Source: Planococcus sp. MB-3u-03
GTDB lineage: Bacteria; Bacillota; Bacilli; Bacillales_A; Planococcaceae
NCBI RefSeq assembly: GCF_002833405.1
Contig: NZ_CP025135.1
Location: forward strand, 1,841,501 to 1,905,500
Direction of reading: 5' to 3'
Length of the DNA stretch: 64,000 bases
Shown here: piece after piece, positions 26,988 through 36,807 of the stretch
Layout of the letters: each line of letters opens with the position of its first letter
How positions within the stretch are numbered: position 1 is the stretch's first letter
Position numbers and translations under genes: made by a program
Notes under the pieces: generated by a model
Told to the model about the DNA's origin: nothing
The model's input: the letters and a program-made list of their open reading frames with translations, nothing else
Databases searched by the model: none

Positions 26988-28268
26988 TTGTGTCAGCTTA
27001 TCCAGATGTTCAAAAAAGTTCGGGTATGAGATCGAAATGCAGCCCGGGTCGTCAATCGTCACAGGGCCGTCTGCGATTAATGCAGCGACTGCGGCCATCA
27101 TGCCGAGGCGGTGATCGCCGTAGCTATGCATCGCTGCGCCAGTCAACGGCGTCGGGCCCTGTATGACCATTCCATCCTCTGTCGCTTCGATATCGGCGCC
27201 GAGTTTTTTCAACTCGGTAACGACTGCCTGTATGCGGTCGGTTTCTTTGACGCGCAATTCTTCCGCATCGCGGATGACCGTCTTGCCTTGCGCTTGTGTC
27301 GCCACTAGGGCAATCAACGGAATTTCGTCAATCAATCTTGGAATGACATCCCCGCCGATTTCCGTCCCCGTCAAGAGAGTGCTGCGGACCGTCAAATCAG
27401 CGGCTTCTTCCCCTTCGGATGCATGGCCGCTTGCTTGGATGTCCGCGCCCATGGCTTCGAACACATCAAGCAAGCCCGTACGCGTCGGGTTAACGCCAAC
27501 GTTTGTTAATTGGATTTCGCTGCCTTCAGCAATGAGCGCCGCACCGATCATAAAAGCAGCGGATGAAATATCCCCAGGCACTTGGACATGCGCAGCATGC
27601 AGTTCCTGTCCGCCGTTCAACGAAATGACATCGCCGTCTCGTGAGATGTCCGCACCGAAATGCTTCAGCATGATTTCCGTATGGTCGCGAGACGGCACCG
27701 GTTCATGGACAGTGGTGGTCCCTTGCGCCGATAATCCCGCAAGCAGCACCGCTGACTTCACTTGCGCGCTTGCGACAGGCATCGTATAGTCGATTGCCTG
27801 AAGAGCTGTTCCTTGGACGGCGAGCGGGGTGAAATGGCCATTGGCGCGCCCGCGGATATCCGCTCCCATCAAACGCAGCGGTTCAACGATGCGCTTCATC
27901 GGGCGGCGTGCAATGGATTCATCCCCTGCCATGACCGAATGGAAATCAGTGCCCGCGAGCAAGCCGAGCATCAAGCGCGTCGTCGTGCCTGAATTTCCGG
28001 TATCCAATACGACATCCGGTTCTTTCCAGGCTTTCCTGCCACCGCTTGTCACCGTCACGTGTTCGCCGTCTATTTGGATATTGATTCCGAGCGATCGAAA
28101 ACAGCTGATGGTGCTCAGGCAGTCATCTCCCATCAGAAAACCTTCGATGGTCGTCGTTCCTTGTGCCAGCGCACCGAACATGATGGCCCGGTGTGAGATG
28201 GACTTATCCCCAGGCACTTGAACGCTGCCCGTTAGCGCAGGTTTTGCGTAACTGATCGTTTTGGACAT
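26985..28268 (-). CDS. aroA: EPSP synthase (3-phosphoshikimate 1-carboxyvinyltransferase)
   Basis: Sixth shikimate step, joining shikimate-3-phosphate and PEP. VPGDKSISHRAIMFGALA, LDTGNSGTTTRLMLGLLAG and the C-terminal KETDRIQAVVTELKKLGA, SYGDHRLGMMAAVAAL are the family signatures. I use ATG 28268 (MSKTISYAKPALTG), well spaced from AAAGGA; an ATG at 28277 abuts it. 427 residues. The corresponding B. subtilis gene is called aroE. Last gene of aroC-aroB-aroH-tyrA-aroA. Confidence 0.97.
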   Translation of the reverse strand: MSKTISYAKPALTGSVQVPGDKSISHRAIMFGALAQGTTTIEGFLMGDDCLSTISCFRSLGINIQIDGEHVTVTSGGRKAWKEPDVVLDTGNSGTTTRLMLGLLAGTDFHSVMAGDESIARRPMKRIVEPLRLMGADIRGRANGHFTPLAVQGTALQAIDYTMPVASAQVKSAVLLAGLSAQGTTTVHEPVPSRDHTEIMLKHFGADISRDGDVISLNGGQELHAAHVQVPGDISSAAFMIGAALIAEGSEIQLTNVGVNPTRTGLLDVFEAMGADIQASGHASEGEEAADLTVRSTLLTGTEIGGDVIPRLIDEIPLIALVATQAQGKTVIRDAEELRVKETDRIQAVVTELKKLGADIEATEDGMVIQGPTPLTGAAMHSYGDHRLGMMAAVAALIADGPVTIDDPGCISISYPNFFEHLDKLTQ

Positions 28269-28282
28269 GAATTTCATTCCTT

Positions 28283-29371
28283 TCAGGAGATATACGTATC
28301 ATAAGCGGTCCGTTCGGAAAAAACGCGTTGTGCATTTTCCCGGTCTTCCGCCGTCTGGAAACTAAGGACAAGAATCCCGAAGACATCTTCACGCGTCTCC
28401 AAAATCCTCAAATTGACGATGCTGATGCCGGCTTCCGCCAGATAGCCCGTCATTTCCGAGATGATCCCCGGCACGTCGGGGATATCGATATACAAATCAA
28501 ATACAGAATACATGGCACCGTGCCCTGCAACCGGCAGTTCATCACGCGTCTCCTTCGCTTTCGCGAAAAAGCGGTGAATCGGTTCGGGCTCGTTCTTCTG
28601 AAGGATCTCTCGCAAATGCGTCATCTGGTCCATCCAGTGGTCCAGCTGTTCGACAATCATCTCATTGTTTTGCGTCGTGATGTCACGCCACATATCCGGA
28701 TTCGCCGAAGCGATTCGCGTCGTGTCGCGGAAACCGCCCGCTGCGAGCTGCCGCGCGAACGGAAATTGCTCTTCACGATCGAGCTGATGGACCAGAGCAG
28801 CAGCGATCAAATGGGGGAAATGGCTGACGATCGCCGTCATATGATCGTGTTCTTTCGCTTCGAGCACTTTGATCTTTGCTTTGGTGACCGACAATAGCCC
28901 AACCAGTTTCTCAACGTCTTCCTCAGCCGTATCCTTGCCGGGCGTCAAAATGTAGAAGGCATTTTCAAAGAGCACCTCTTTAGCTGCTTCGACACCACTT
29001 TTATGGGAACCGGCCATCGGATGCCCTCCGATAAAGGTATGCGCCAGCTTTGCTGCAGCTTCCATAATTTGGACTTTGGTGCTGCCGGTATCTGTCAAAA
29101 TGACATCTTCTTTTAAATCCCAGTATTTGCTTCGTTCCATTAATTTGACAGTTGCCCCGACCGGTGTGGCAAAAACGATGACATCAGCCGCAGCGGCTGC
29201 CTGCTCGAGAGAAGGCGGCGAGCTTTGGATGATGCCCATTTTGAAAGCTTTTCTGGCAGTCAATGCGTCCGCATCATAGCCCGATACATGAACATCTTCA
29301 TTGCGCTGCAATGCTTTTGCTAAAGACCCGCCAATCAATCCGAGGCCGATAATGAGGACTTCTGTTTTCAC
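28283..29371 (-). CDS. tyrA: Prephenate dehydrogenase TyrA with ACT domain
   Basis: NAD-dependent oxidative decarboxylation of prephenate to 4-hydroxyphenylpyruvate in tyrosine synthesis. The Rossmann loop is GLGLIGGSLAKALQ; GGHPMAGSHKSGVEAA and HFPHLIAAALVHQL mark the catalytic core. A C-terminal ACT domain (YSVFDLYIDIPDVPGIISEM onwards) probably binds tyrosine for feedback. The start is GTG 29371, overlapping the aroH stop (GTGA), behind AGGTGAG. 362 residues. Confidence 0.97.
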   Translation of the reverse strand: MKTEVLIIGLGLIGGSLAKALQRNEDVHVSGYDADALTARKAFKMGIIQSSPPSLEQAAAAADVIVFATPVGATVKLMERSKYWDLKEDVILTDTGSTKVQIMEAAAKLAHTFIGGHPMAGSHKSGVEAAKEVLFENAFYILTPGKDTAEEDVEKLVGLLSVTKAKIKVLEAKEHDHMTAIVSHFPHLIAAALVHQLDREEQFPFARQLAAGGFRDTTRIASANPDMWRDITTQNNEMIVEQLDHWMDQMTHLREILQKNEPEPIHRFFAKAKETRDELPVAGHGAMYSVFDLYIDIPDVPGIISEMTGYLAEAGISIVNLRILETREDVFGILVLSFQTAEDRENAQRVFSERTAYDTYIS

Positions 29372-29751
29372 GCTTGGCTCACCTGGCTTTTTTGGGATAG
29401 ATCGGGACGCAGTTTTACAGCATCATTCATATAGATATGCTGGATTTTATCCTGTGCAAGTTTCGTGTTGACGTGCATCATCACGCGAATGCATAGCGGC
29501 ATGCTGCCGGGCACATCCATTTCATGCGTACACATGACCGGCACATAAGTCCAGCCTTCGATAGTGCGCACGGCTTTTGCAGGAAAAGCTGCAGAAATAT
29601 CCGTCGTCGTCGATACGATGACCGAAGCCACTTCATCCGGTTCGATGCCGTTTTCTTTGGCCATTTCCAAGACCAGGCGACGCGTTTGCTCCAAAATTTC
29701 GGGCGCTTCATCTTTTGTGATGGTGATGGCGCCTCTGACTCCTCGAATCAT
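29368..29751 (-). CDS. aroH: Chorismate mutase AroH
   Basis: Monofunctional AroH-class chorismate mutase (chorismate to prephenate), trimeric in Bacillus. MIRGVRGAITI with the active-site Arg, STTTDISAAFPAKAVR, WTYVPVMCTHEMDV and LCIRVMMHVNT correspond to the B. subtilis enzyme, which is 127 residues, as here. It overlaps aroB upstream by one base and tyrA downstream by four, so it is translationally coupled on both sides. In B. subtilis, trpEDCFBA-hisC separate aroH from tyrA; here they do not. Confidence 0.97.
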   Translation of the reverse strand: MIRGVRGAITITKDEAPEILEQTRRLVLEMAKENGIEPDEVASVIVSTTTDISAAFPAKAVRTIEGWTYVPVMCTHEMDVPGSMPLCIRVMMHVNTKLAQDKIQHIYMNDAVKLRPDLSQKSQVSQA

Positions 29752-30824
29752 CAGATCATCTCCTTGATCGTTATTCTCAGCTTATCGTAAGCCGCTTGTG
29801 CTCGTTGTTCTGGAATCGTTTCAATATACGGCCGGCCCACTGCGCCAAGCAAAACGAAGTTCAATGCGGCAGCGGTCGATTTTTTATCTTTTTTCATATA
29901 AAGCAATAATTCATCGAATGGCATATTAACCAATAGCGTAATTGGATAACCGTTCACTTTCGCCCAGTTCAAGAAACGTGGCAACTCAGGGCTTTCGGAC
30001 AATTCAAGTGCATAGGCCATGCCGAGTACGACAGCTTCTCCATGCGTCAGTTTGCCATAACCCAAATGCGCTTCGATGGCATGGGCCAGCGTATGGCCGA
30101 AATTGAGGAATTTGCGGACACCGCCTTCAAACTCATCTTCTTCAACAATCGCCGATTTGACGGCGATCCCTTTTTCCAGATGCCCTTCGAGTTCCTGTCC
30201 GGACATCGTGCTGAAATCTTGATACGCCATCAGTTCATCCAGCCAGCCTTCATTCGAAATGAACGCATGCTTGATCACTTCTGCCATTCCAGAACGGATT
30301 TCATTTTCAGGCAAGGTCTGGAGAAAGTCGCCATCGTAAATGACCGCACGCGGCTGATAGAAGGTACCGATCATGTTCTTGCCGAGCGGATGGTTGATGG
30401 CGGTTTTGCCCCCCACAGCGCTATCATGGGCCAAGATCGTTGTCGGCACTTGGATAAAAGGCACTCCCCGCATGAAAGTCGATGCGACAAAGCCAGCCAG
30501 ATCCCCGACTGCGCCTCCCCCAAAAGCGAGAATGACCGTATTTCGCGAGCAATTCTCCGAAAGCAAAAAGCTATGGCAATCCATAAAACTTTCGGCTGAT
30601 TTCGCTCCTTCACCTGCTGGTACGCGGAAAACTTTCGGCTGAAAATCCTCAAGCGCCCCGAGCAGCTGCGGCAAATGCAGTTCAGCCACTTGGCTGTCTG
30701 CGATTACGACAACTTGGTCGGCTGCAGCGAGCACATCACGATAGTGCTTTGCCAGCAGCTTGACCGCCCCTTGTCCGATATGCACCGTGTATGGATGTTC
30801 AGTCTCGACCCGCAACTCCCTCAT
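29751..30824 (-). CDS. aroB: 3-dehydroquinate synthase AroB
   Basis: Second shikimate step; NAD- and metal-dependent cyclisation of DAHP. FGGGAVGDLAGFVASTFMRG, VPTTILAHDSAVGGKTAINHP and the metal ligands in HTLAHAIEAHLGYGKLTHGEAV are clear. 357 residues with ATG 30824. It starts 3 bases after the aroC stop and abuts aroH. Confidence 0.97.
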   Translation of the reverse strand: MRELRVETEHPYTVHIGQGAVKLLAKHYRDVLAAADQVVVIADSQVAELHLPQLLGALEDFQPKVFRVPAGEGAKSAESFMDCHSFLLSENCSRNTVILAFGGGAVGDLAGFVASTFMRGVPFIQVPTTILAHDSAVGGKTAINHPLGKNMIGTFYQPRAVIYDGDFLQTLPENEIRSGMAEVIKHAFISNEGWLDELMAYQDFSTMSGQELEGHLEKGIAVKSAIVEEDEFEGGVRKFLNFGHTLAHAIEAHLGYGKLTHGEAVVLGMAYALELSESPELPRFLNWAKVNGYPITLLVNMPFDELLLYMKKDKKSTAAALNFVLLGAVGRPYIETIPEQRAQAAYDKLRITIKEMI

Positions 30825-30827
30825 GGA

Positions 30828-32000
30828 TTAAAACTCCTTTGTATAGGCTTTATAGCTTTCGATGTTTTCTTTCAGCCGCGGCAATTGGTCCGCGTCGAAT
30901 TGTTCAAGCAATGCATTTGCCGCTTCAAAAGCGACGACGTGTTCCGCCACGATCGACGCTGCCGGAACCGCACAGCTGTCTGAGCGTTCGATGCTTGCCT
31001 GGAACGGCTCTTTCGTTTCGATGTCAACGCTCTTCAAAGGCTTATAGAGCGTTGGGATCGGCTTCATAACGCCGCGCACGATGATCGGCATGCCCGTCGT
31101 CATTCCACCCTCAAAGCCTCCGAGGTTGTTCGTGCTGCGGGTATAACCCGCTTCTTCACTCCAAATGATTTCATCATGAACTTCGCTGCCCGGGCGGCGC
31201 GCCATTTCGAATCCAAGGCCGAACTCCACCCCTTTGAATGCGTTGATGCTCATGACAGAAGCTGCGATTTTAGCATCCAGTTTGCGGTCATAATGCACAT
31301 AGCTGCCGATTCCGGCTGGCATGCCTTCCACGATAACTTCTACAGTACCGCCGATCGAGTCGCCGTTTTTCTTCGTCGCATCGATCAAATCGGTCATTTC
31401 TTTTGTTTTTGAAGAGTCTGCGCAATAGACGGCATCCTCTTCGACAATCGCACGGATCTCATCTGCGGATTTACCGATATAGCTTGTCGGGTCGACTTTA
31501 ATGCCGCCGATTTCTGTTACGTGCGAAACGATCTTGACGCCGAGTTCAGCGAGAAGCTGCTTGGCTACTGCGCCGACCGCCACGCGCACGGTCGTTTCAC
31601 GTGCAGAAGAACGTTCCAATACGTTCCGCAGGTCACGATGGCCATATTTCATGCCGCCGTTCAAATCAGCATGCCCTGGACGCGGGCGTGTCAATTGACG
31701 TTTCACTTCATCAGTTTCTTCAATCGGTTCGATGCCCATGACATTCGTCCAATGCTTCCAGTCATCATTTTTGACGACCAATGCGACAGGAGAGCCTAGA
31801 GTCTTTCCGTGGCGGACGCCTGAAACGATCTCCACCGTATCTGTCTCGATTTGCATGCGGCGGCCGCGGCCATGGCCTCCCTGGCGCCGTTTCAACTCTT
31901 TATTGATCATTTCCGCCGTCAAAGGCAATTGCGCTGGCAACCCTTCAATAATGGCGGTCAATTGTGGACCGTGAGATTCTCCTGCTGTTAAGTAACGCAT
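30828..32000 (-). CDS. aroC: Chorismate synthase AroC
   Basis: FMN-dependent final common step to chorismate. [65 protein letters not shown] and the C-terminal [17 protein letters not shown] are diagnostic. I use ATG 32000, behind GAAGGAG; the upstream part of the open frame is unconserved. The length, 390, equals the B. subtilis protein (AroF there). First gene of the aromatic cluster; in B. subtilis cheR and ndk precede it, but here only ndk does. Confidence 0.97.
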   Translation of the reverse strand: MRYLTAGESHGPQLTAIIEGLPAQLPLTAEMINKELKRRQGGHGRGRRMQIETDTVEIVSGVRHGKTLGSPVALVVKNDDWKHWTNVMGIEPIEETDEVKRQLTRPRPGHADLNGGMKYGHRDLRNVLERSSARETTVRVAVGAVAKQLLAELGVKIVSHVTEIGGIKVDPTSYIGKSADEIRAIVEEDAVYCADSSKTKEMTDLIDATKKNGDSIGGTVEVIVEGMPAGIGSYVHYDRKLDAKIAASVMSINAFKGVEFGLGFEMARRPGSEVHDEIIWSEEAGYTRSTNNLGGFEGGMTTGMPIIVRGVMKPIPTLYKPLKSVDIETKEPFQASIERSDSCAVPAASIVAEHVVAFEAANALLEQFDADQLPRLKENIESYKAYTKEF

Positions 32001-32185
32001 GTACGCTTTCTCCTTCAACGTGCTAAAGTATTTAAATATCACTATACCATATGGCATTTGTTCAATTCTATCCTAAATATGAAGAAAACTAAACATTCGA
32101 ATAGCAATAAACCCGCGCCAGCAAAAGAAACCGCTTTCATTTTTCGATTCTCTCGTGCGCTTCCTGTTGCCCCATTCGCTCCTAA

Positions 32186-32221
32186 AATAAAAATGCGGCC
32201 GATTGCGCGGCCGCATTTTCA
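32186..32221 (-). terminator. Terminator of ndk
   Basis: Twelve-base perfect stem AAAATGCGGCCG/CGGCCGCATTTT (32190-32201, 32208-32219), six-base loop, followed by TTATTTTA on the minus strand. Confidence 0.88.
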
Positions 32222-32247
32222 ATAGTTGGATCAGTTGACCCAGCTGT

Positions 32248-32672
32248 TCATTGTTTTTCGTAAGATACCAATTCTTCTTCTTTGAAGAACAAGCCGATTT
32301 CGCGCTCAGCGCTTTCAGCTGAATCGGAACCGTGGATCATGTTTTGCCGACAGTGACTGCGAAGTCGCCGCGGATTGTTCCTGGAGCTGCATCTTTCGGG
32401 TTAGTAGCTCCCATCATTTGACGCGCAGTCAAGATGACGTTTTCGCCTTCCCAAACCATTGCGAAAACTGGTCCAGAAGTGATGAAGTCTACAAGTTCGC
32501 CGAAGAATGGGCGCTCTTTGTGCTCGCCATAATGCTGTTCAGCAAGCTCAGTCGGGATTTGCATCAATTTAGCGCCTGCCAAATGATAGCCTTTTTCTCA
32601 AAACGGGAAACGATTTCACCGATGACATTGCGTTGGACACCATCAGGTTTTACCATCAAAATGTTTTTCCAT
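32248..32672 (-). CDS. ndk: Nucleoside diphosphate kinase, frame broken
   Basis: Transfers the terminal phosphate between nucleoside triphosphates and diphosphates through a phospho-histidine. Restored reading: [81 protein letters not shown], then [16 protein letters not shown] with the catalytic His, ending YEKQ. About four one-base losses break it: two near 32664 (A and T), one A near 32599 and one A near 32342. ATG 32672 follows AGGAGTG. Restored length is about 142-148. The 81-residue open piece is not the whole protein. Confidence 0.9.
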
Positions 32673-32756
32673 TATAGAACACTCCTCTGTTAAAAGCTCG
32701 GGCACTTTGCCCACCTTAAAAATACTATCATTGTCCGATCATTTGTCAACTGGAAA

Positions 32757-33731
32757 CTAAAACTTTCGCTTGCCGATGAAGAACGCAATTTTGCGCATCG
32801 TTTTCATCGCAGGACCTTTTGGCAAATAGTCCAGTTCTTTCAGTGCCTTCTCCAAATAACGCTCACTCATCCGCTTTGTTTCATCGACCGCGCTGCTTGT
32901 ACGAATCGTGCGGACGATTTCCAGGCGTTTTCATCGGAAATGTCCTGGTTCAAATTCTCGCGGAGCATCTGATAGATCTGCGGATTCCGCCGCGCGTATA
33001 AAATCGGCAAAGTGATCATTGGCTTGGATAAAATCGCTGCCGGCCGGTTTGCCCAATTCCTGGTCGCTGGCTGTGAAGTCAAGGATATCATCGATGATTT
33101 GGAACGACATGCCGATGAAATAACCGAAACGGCGCAAATGCGCTGCAGTTTTTTCATCAGTTCCTGACACCAATGCCCCCAACTCACAGCTGGAAGAAAT
33201 CAATAACGCGGTTTTGCGCTTGATGCGCCGCAAATAATCCCGCAAGCTTTGGTCGAGTCTGTATTTATCTTCGATTTGAATAATTTCCCCTCGGCAGACT
33301 TCAATCAATGTCTTCGACAGGATATCATGGATTCTTGGCGATTCGATTTCCGTGATCCGCTCTAGCGCTCTCGCCAGAATAAAATCCCCGGTATACATCG
33401 CCACGCTATTATTCCATTCCGATTTAACAGTCGGGCGCCCTCTGCGGATCTCCGAATCATCTATGACATCATCGTGGACCAAAGACGCCATATGTATAAG
33501 TTCCAAAGGCACAGCGACACGCTTCAGCAATTCGATATCATAATCCCCGAATTTCCCGGCAAGCAAAACAAAAACAGGGCGGATCCTTTTTCCTCCGGCC
33601 TGCAATAAATGAAGAGAAGCATCATTTAATAGAAGGGATTCGGAATCCACTGCCTGTTCCAATTCTTTTTCGATCAGTTCCAGCTCCGGTTTTAGGTCGG
33701 AATAGAGCAATTTCAACTTCATCTTTTCCAC
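32757..33731 (-). CDS. hepT: Heptaprenyl diphosphate synthase component II, frame broken
   Basis: Catalytic subunit of heptaprenyl diphosphate synthase, making the menaquinone-7 side chain. HMASLVHDDVIDDSEIRRGRP holds the first Asp-rich motif and FQIIDDILDFTASDQELGKP the second; YTGDFILARAL lies between. After KPAGSDFIQAN the frame shifts to ITLPILYARRNPQIYQML, then again to EIVRTIRTSSAVDETKRM and ends IAFFIGKRKF at 32757. Two indels, near 33017 (TG repeat) and 32922 (C run), explain it. Restored length is about 325. The start is GTG 33731 or ATG 33722. Works with HepS. Confidence 0.93.
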
Positions 33732-33753
33732 TTAATAACCTTCTCCCGCTTGT

Positions 33754-34455
33754 TTACTTTTTCAGTCCCATATGGAGGGCAGCAGCCCCTCCTGAATACG
33801 GTTTATATTTCACTCTGTCGAATCCGACCTTGCTGAAGAGTTTCGCAAGCTCTTTCATGCCAGGGAATGTTTTAGCTGATTCCTGAAGCCACGAATACTC
33901 TTTATAGCTTTTCGCGAAAAGCTTGCCGAAGACCGGCATGATGAAACGGAAATACATCCGGAAAAACGGCTTGAATACAAAGCTTTCAGGCTGTGAAGTC
34001 TCTAGGCAGGCAATCATGCCTCCAGGTTTCAAGACACGGTGCATTTCTGATAACACCTGTTCATAATCCGGTACATTGCGCAAACCAAAGCCGATGGTCG
34101 CAAAATCGAATGAATTGTCCGGGTAAGGCAAGGACATCGCATTGCCTTGCACCAATTCGATTTGAGGCATATGGGCTGTTTTTTGGTGCCCGACATTCAG
34201 CATGTTCTGGCTAAAGTCCAATCCGACCACGCGCCCTGTAGGTCCCGCGGCTTCTCCAAGCGCAATCGTCCAGTCTGCCGTGCCGCAGCAGACATCGATG
34301 CAAGACGCGCCTTTTGCTACTTGCATTTTATGCATCGTGTCGTTGCGCCATTTATTGTGTTGCTGAAAGCTGATGACCGAATTCATCTGGTCATAGTTTT
34401 CGGAAATTTTTTCAAACACTTCGTGAACTCTTTGTTCTTTCGTTTTCTGCATCAT
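33754..34455 (-). CDS. menG: Demethylmenaquinone methyltransferase MenG (UbiE family)
   Basis: SAM-dependent last step of menaquinone synthesis. The SAM site is [14 protein letters not shown], with [11 protein letters not shown]; the UbiE signatures are [21 protein letters not shown] and [18 protein letters not shown] 34455 ([17 protein letters not shown]) is well spaced behind GAAGGA; the ATG two codons upstream overlaps the hepS stop but touches the ribosome site. About 233 residues. It lies between hepS and hepT, so side chain and head group methylation are encoded together. B. subtilis literature also calls it menH. Confidence 0.95.
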   Translation of the reverse strand: MMQKTKEQRVHEVFEKISENYDQMNSVISFQQHNKWRNDTMHKMQVAKGASCIDVCCGTADWTIALGEAAGPTGRVVGLDFSQNMLNVGHQKTAHMPQIELVQGNAMSLPYPDNSFDFATIGFGLRNVPDYEQVLSEMHRVLKPGGMIACLETSQPESFVFKPFFRMYFRFIMPVFGKLFAKSYKEYSWLQESAKTFPGMKELAKLFSKVGFDRVKYKPYSGGAAALHMGLKK

Positions 34456-34457
34456 CG

Positions 34458-35234
34458 TCATCCTTCTCGCGTCAGCGGTTCAGCGCTATGCCGATGCGGA
34501 ATAATTTGGTGGAGCAATATATTCTTGAGTTCAAAATCCAGTTCGCAATCATTGATGGACTCCAATATCTCATTACCTAAAACTTCCAGACGACTAGTGA
34601 GCCAACGCTCGATGAATGTCGAATGGATCAAGGTTTCGCTGAGCAATCTGAGGAGATAGCTGAACTCGCCCTTCTTCAGCGCTTCCAGCTCTTCTGCAAA
34701 GCGGATATACAGCAAGGATTGTTCCATCAGCTGCTTATAATGGCCAAAGCCATTTTCTTCATAAAACGCATTCAACAAAGCTGTTTCGATCACTTTCGCC
34801 GTCTCTTCCACTTGCTCCGGCTGCTGGATCGCAAGTTCATGGAAGGATGCTTTCTTCTCGCTCACCTGGATGATTACTGTAGCGAGCTTTTGAACCATTT
34901 CAATATTTTTCCCTTCAGCCAGCAATTGGTAATAGATGCCACTGTAAAAGTCTCCGGCGAGCACTGTCAATTGCTGTTCTTTGCTGATGGGCATTTCTTC
35001 TTTCACCCGGTCATGTGCGTGCAGCGCAGCGTAGACGATTGCCACTGTCCGGGCGCTTGTCTCCATTTTATCCGACCATTGCTCCCCGTTAAAAAACGGC
35101 AGCAGCAAGAAAAACAGGCGCGCCTCTTTAACAAAAGGCCCTTCCGTCAACTGGTCTAACGTTCGTTGGCGAACTGCTTTTAGTACGTCGATTTCCATGG
35201 AGATGATTTTGGATTGTATTTGTTGTCCGTTCAT
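34458..35234 (-). CDS. hepS: Heptaprenyl diphosphate synthase component I
   Basis: Small non-catalytic partner that sets product length with HepT. Sequence is poorly conserved; the call rests on [18 protein letters not shown] helix (here [15 protein letters not shown]), [20 protein letters not shown], a helical 258-residue length and its invariant place before menG and hepT. I use ATG 35234 ([10 protein letters not shown]) behind GGAGCAGG. It overlaps the start region of menG. Confidence 0.88.
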   Translation of the reverse strand: MNGQQIQSKIISMEIDVLKAVRQRTLDQLTEGPFVKEARLFFLLLPFFNGEQWSDKMETSARTVAIVYAALHAHDRVKEEMPISKEQQLTVLAGDFYSGIYYQLLAEGKNIEMVQKLATVIIQVSEKKASFHELAIQQPEQVEETAKVIETALLNAFYEENGFGHYKQLMEQSLLYIRFAEELEALKKGEFSYLLRLLSETLIHSTFIERWLTSRLEVLGNEILESINDCELDFELKNILLHQIIPHRHSAEPLTREG

Positions 35235-35309
35235 ACTGCCTGCTCCATTCATAGGTTAGCCATAGCTCATATTATAGCATAATGCCCTTCTGGCCTTCAC
35301 CATTAACGC

Positions 35310-35531
35310 TTATTTTTTCGCGTCGCTTTCAATGATGCCGTGCGCGGAATGGATTTCCGCTTTGCCGCGAATTTTCATTGCCGATGTATGTTCGGTGAAT
35401 TGGGCGATCATCACTTCGCCGCGGTCGAGCTTTTCCGTATGATGGAATTTCGTATCATTGCCGCGCGTAAGCCCGATGACGTTGACGCCGTCCTCTTGTG
35501 CACGGATCACCACATATTCAGTTTGTGCCAT
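35310..35531 (-). CDS. mtrB: trp RNA-binding attenuation protein TRAP
   Basis: 73-residue TRAP, an 11-mer ring that binds tryptophan and GAG/UAG-rich leaders of trp genes. It shows [51 protein letters not shown], where Lys, Lys and Arg of the RNA-binding KKR set and the Trp-pocket Thr residues are kept. It lies between folE and hepS as in B. subtilis. The trp operon it should control is not in this window. Confidence 0.97.
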   Translation of the reverse strand: MAQTEYVVIRAQEDGVNVIGLTRGNDTKFHHTEKLDRGEVMIAQFTEHTSAMKIRGKAEIHSAHGIIESDAKK

Positions 35532-35556
35532 TGTTTACACCTGCTTTTCCATAGTT

Positions 35557-36141
35557 TTAGTTCATATTGATATAGGTAATGACTTCCGAACGTTTGATGT
35601 CGTCTGTCTCCAATACCCCTCTTGACACAGCCGTGACGGTTTTCGATCCTGGCTTCTTGATGCCACGCATCGTCATGCACATATGCTCGGCTTCGACCAT
35701 GACGTACACGCCGTGGGGGTTCAAGGTTTCCATCATCGAGTCGGCAATCGTAGAAGTGATCCGTTCCTGCAACTGAGGGCGTTTTGCGACTGTTTCAACC
35801 GCTCTCGCCAATTTGCTGAGCCCTGTGACCACCCCATCGCGCGGGATATAGGCAATATGCGCTTTGCCAAAGAATGGCACTAGATGATGCTCGCACATCG
35901 AATAGAACGGAATGTCCTTGACCAATACGAGTTCTTCGTGATTTTCATGAAACACTGTGCGGAAATATTCTTTCGGGTCTTCCTTCAATCCCGCAAAAAC
36001 TTCCGCATACATTTTCGCGACACGTTTCGGGGTATCCTGCAGCCCTTCACGGCCTACATCTTCTCCGACTGCCTCCAAAATCATCCCGACAGCTTGCTCT
36101 ATTTTATCCAGATCTACGTTATGGCTTTTCATATCTATCAC
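35557..36141 (-). CDS. folE: GTP cyclohydrolase I FolE
   Basis: First step of folate synthesis (GTP to dihydroneopterin triphosphate). The zinc site is [21 protein letters not shown] with Cys and His, later [17 protein letters not shown] supplies the other Cys, and SVVT-like [13 protein letters not shown] closes the fold. I pick GTG 36141, seven bases after AGGAGG; the ATG three codons on is too far from that site. About 194 residues. Upstream of mtrB in a probable two-gene unit. Confidence 0.95.
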   Translation of the reverse strand: MIDMKSHNVDLDKIEQAVGMILEAVGEDVGREGLQDTPKRVAKMYAEVFAGLKEDPKEYFRTVFHENHEELVLVKDIPFYSMCEHHLVPFFGKAHIAYIPRDGVVTGLSKLARAVETVAKRPQLQERITSTIADSMMETLNPHGVYVMVEAEHMCMTMRGIKKPGSKTVTAVSRGVLETDDIKRSEVITYINMN

Positions 36142-36305
36142 ATTATTTCCTCCTGTAGAAAAAATCACTCTATTTGGGGCAGCGGTTGAAAACAGCCATT
36201 GATCATTGCAGTTTCACGCGCCTATTTCTGCTGAGCCGAGAGACAACTCCGCTTTTCTCACCTGAATTGTAGCATTTACGGGGGGTATTGGCAAAAACGG
36301 GGCCG

Positions 36306-36352
36306 AAAAAAAGAATGACCTTTGCAAGATTAGATCTCGCAAAAGCCATTCT
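36306..36352 (-). terminator. Terminator of hbs
   Basis: Imperfect long stem (AGAATG/CATTCT and TTTGC/GCAAA, 36312-36328 with 36339-36352) followed on the minus strand by a run of seven T. It lies 19 bases after hbs. Confidence 0.85.
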
Positions 36353-36370
36353 ATGTACAGTAGCCGAAGC

Positions 36371-36643
36371 TTATTTCACTGCGTCTTTAAGTGCTTTACC
36401 TGGCTTAAAGGCAGGAACCTTGCTTGCGGCGATCTCGATTTCAGCACCTGTTTGTGGGTTGCGTCCTTTACGGGCCGCGCGCTCACGAACTTCAAAGTTA
36501 CCGAATCCGATCAATTGTACTTTTTCACCTTTAGTTAGAGCATCTTGAATCGCTTCAAATGCAGCGTCAACTGCTTTCGCAGCATCTTTACGAGAAAGTT
36601 CAGCCGCTTCTGCAACAGAGTTCACTAATTCTGTTTTGTTCAT
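36371..36643 (-). CDS. hbs: DNA-binding protein HU
   Basis: 90-residue histone-like HU that bends and compacts [23 protein letters not shown] opens it, and the family signature [21 protein letters not shown] is intact. ATG 36643 follows a near-perfect GAGGAGGTGA. Monocistronic, with its own promoter and terminator. In spore formers spoIVA lies just upstream; here the space is only about 160 bases. Confidence 0.97.
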   Translation of the reverse strand: MNKTELVNSVAEAAELSRKDAAKAVDAAFEAIQDALTKGEKVQLIGFGNFEVRERAARKGRNPQTGAEIEIAASKVPAFKPGKALKDAVK

Positions 36644-36694
36644 GCTATTCACCTCCTCTCAAAGGGGATGCTTGCCATCAATCCTGTAAAAAGA

Positions 36695-36723
36695 GTATCA
36701 CAACGAAAATCGCATAGCAACAA
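36695..36723 (-). promoter_or_regulatory. Putative hbs promoter
   Basis: On the minus strand TTGTTG (36723-36718), 17-base spacer, TGATAC (36700-36695), about 52 bases before the hbs ATG. Confidence 0.45.
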
Positions 36724-36773
36724 CAAATAGGCCGCATTTCAAAGAAAACCACCAAATACTCCCAATATTTTCA

Positions 36774-36799
36774 AAAACATGTGGATTTCGGGCAAATCC
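36774..36799 (-). terminator. Possible terminator of yphE-yphF
   Basis: Six-base stem GGATTT/AAATCC (36783-36788, 36794-36799), followed on the minus strand by CACATGTTTTTG. The stem is short, so this is tentative. Confidence 0.45.
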
Positions 36800-36807
36800 G
36801 TGCTGTA

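Noticed and set aside
28328..28897. A 189-codon plus-strand frame opposite tyrA
   Set aside because: It lies wholly inside tyrA, which is full length with all family motifs; no ribosome site or homology supports the opposite strand.
32001..32247. A remnant of cheR between aroC and ndk
   Set aside because: The gap is AT-rich and short, holds only the ndk terminator, and shows no methyltransferase motif in any frame.
36142..36305. A folate-type riboswitch before folE
   Set aside because: A few short matches to the THF aptamer can be imagined, but the conserved core and paired arms are not there.
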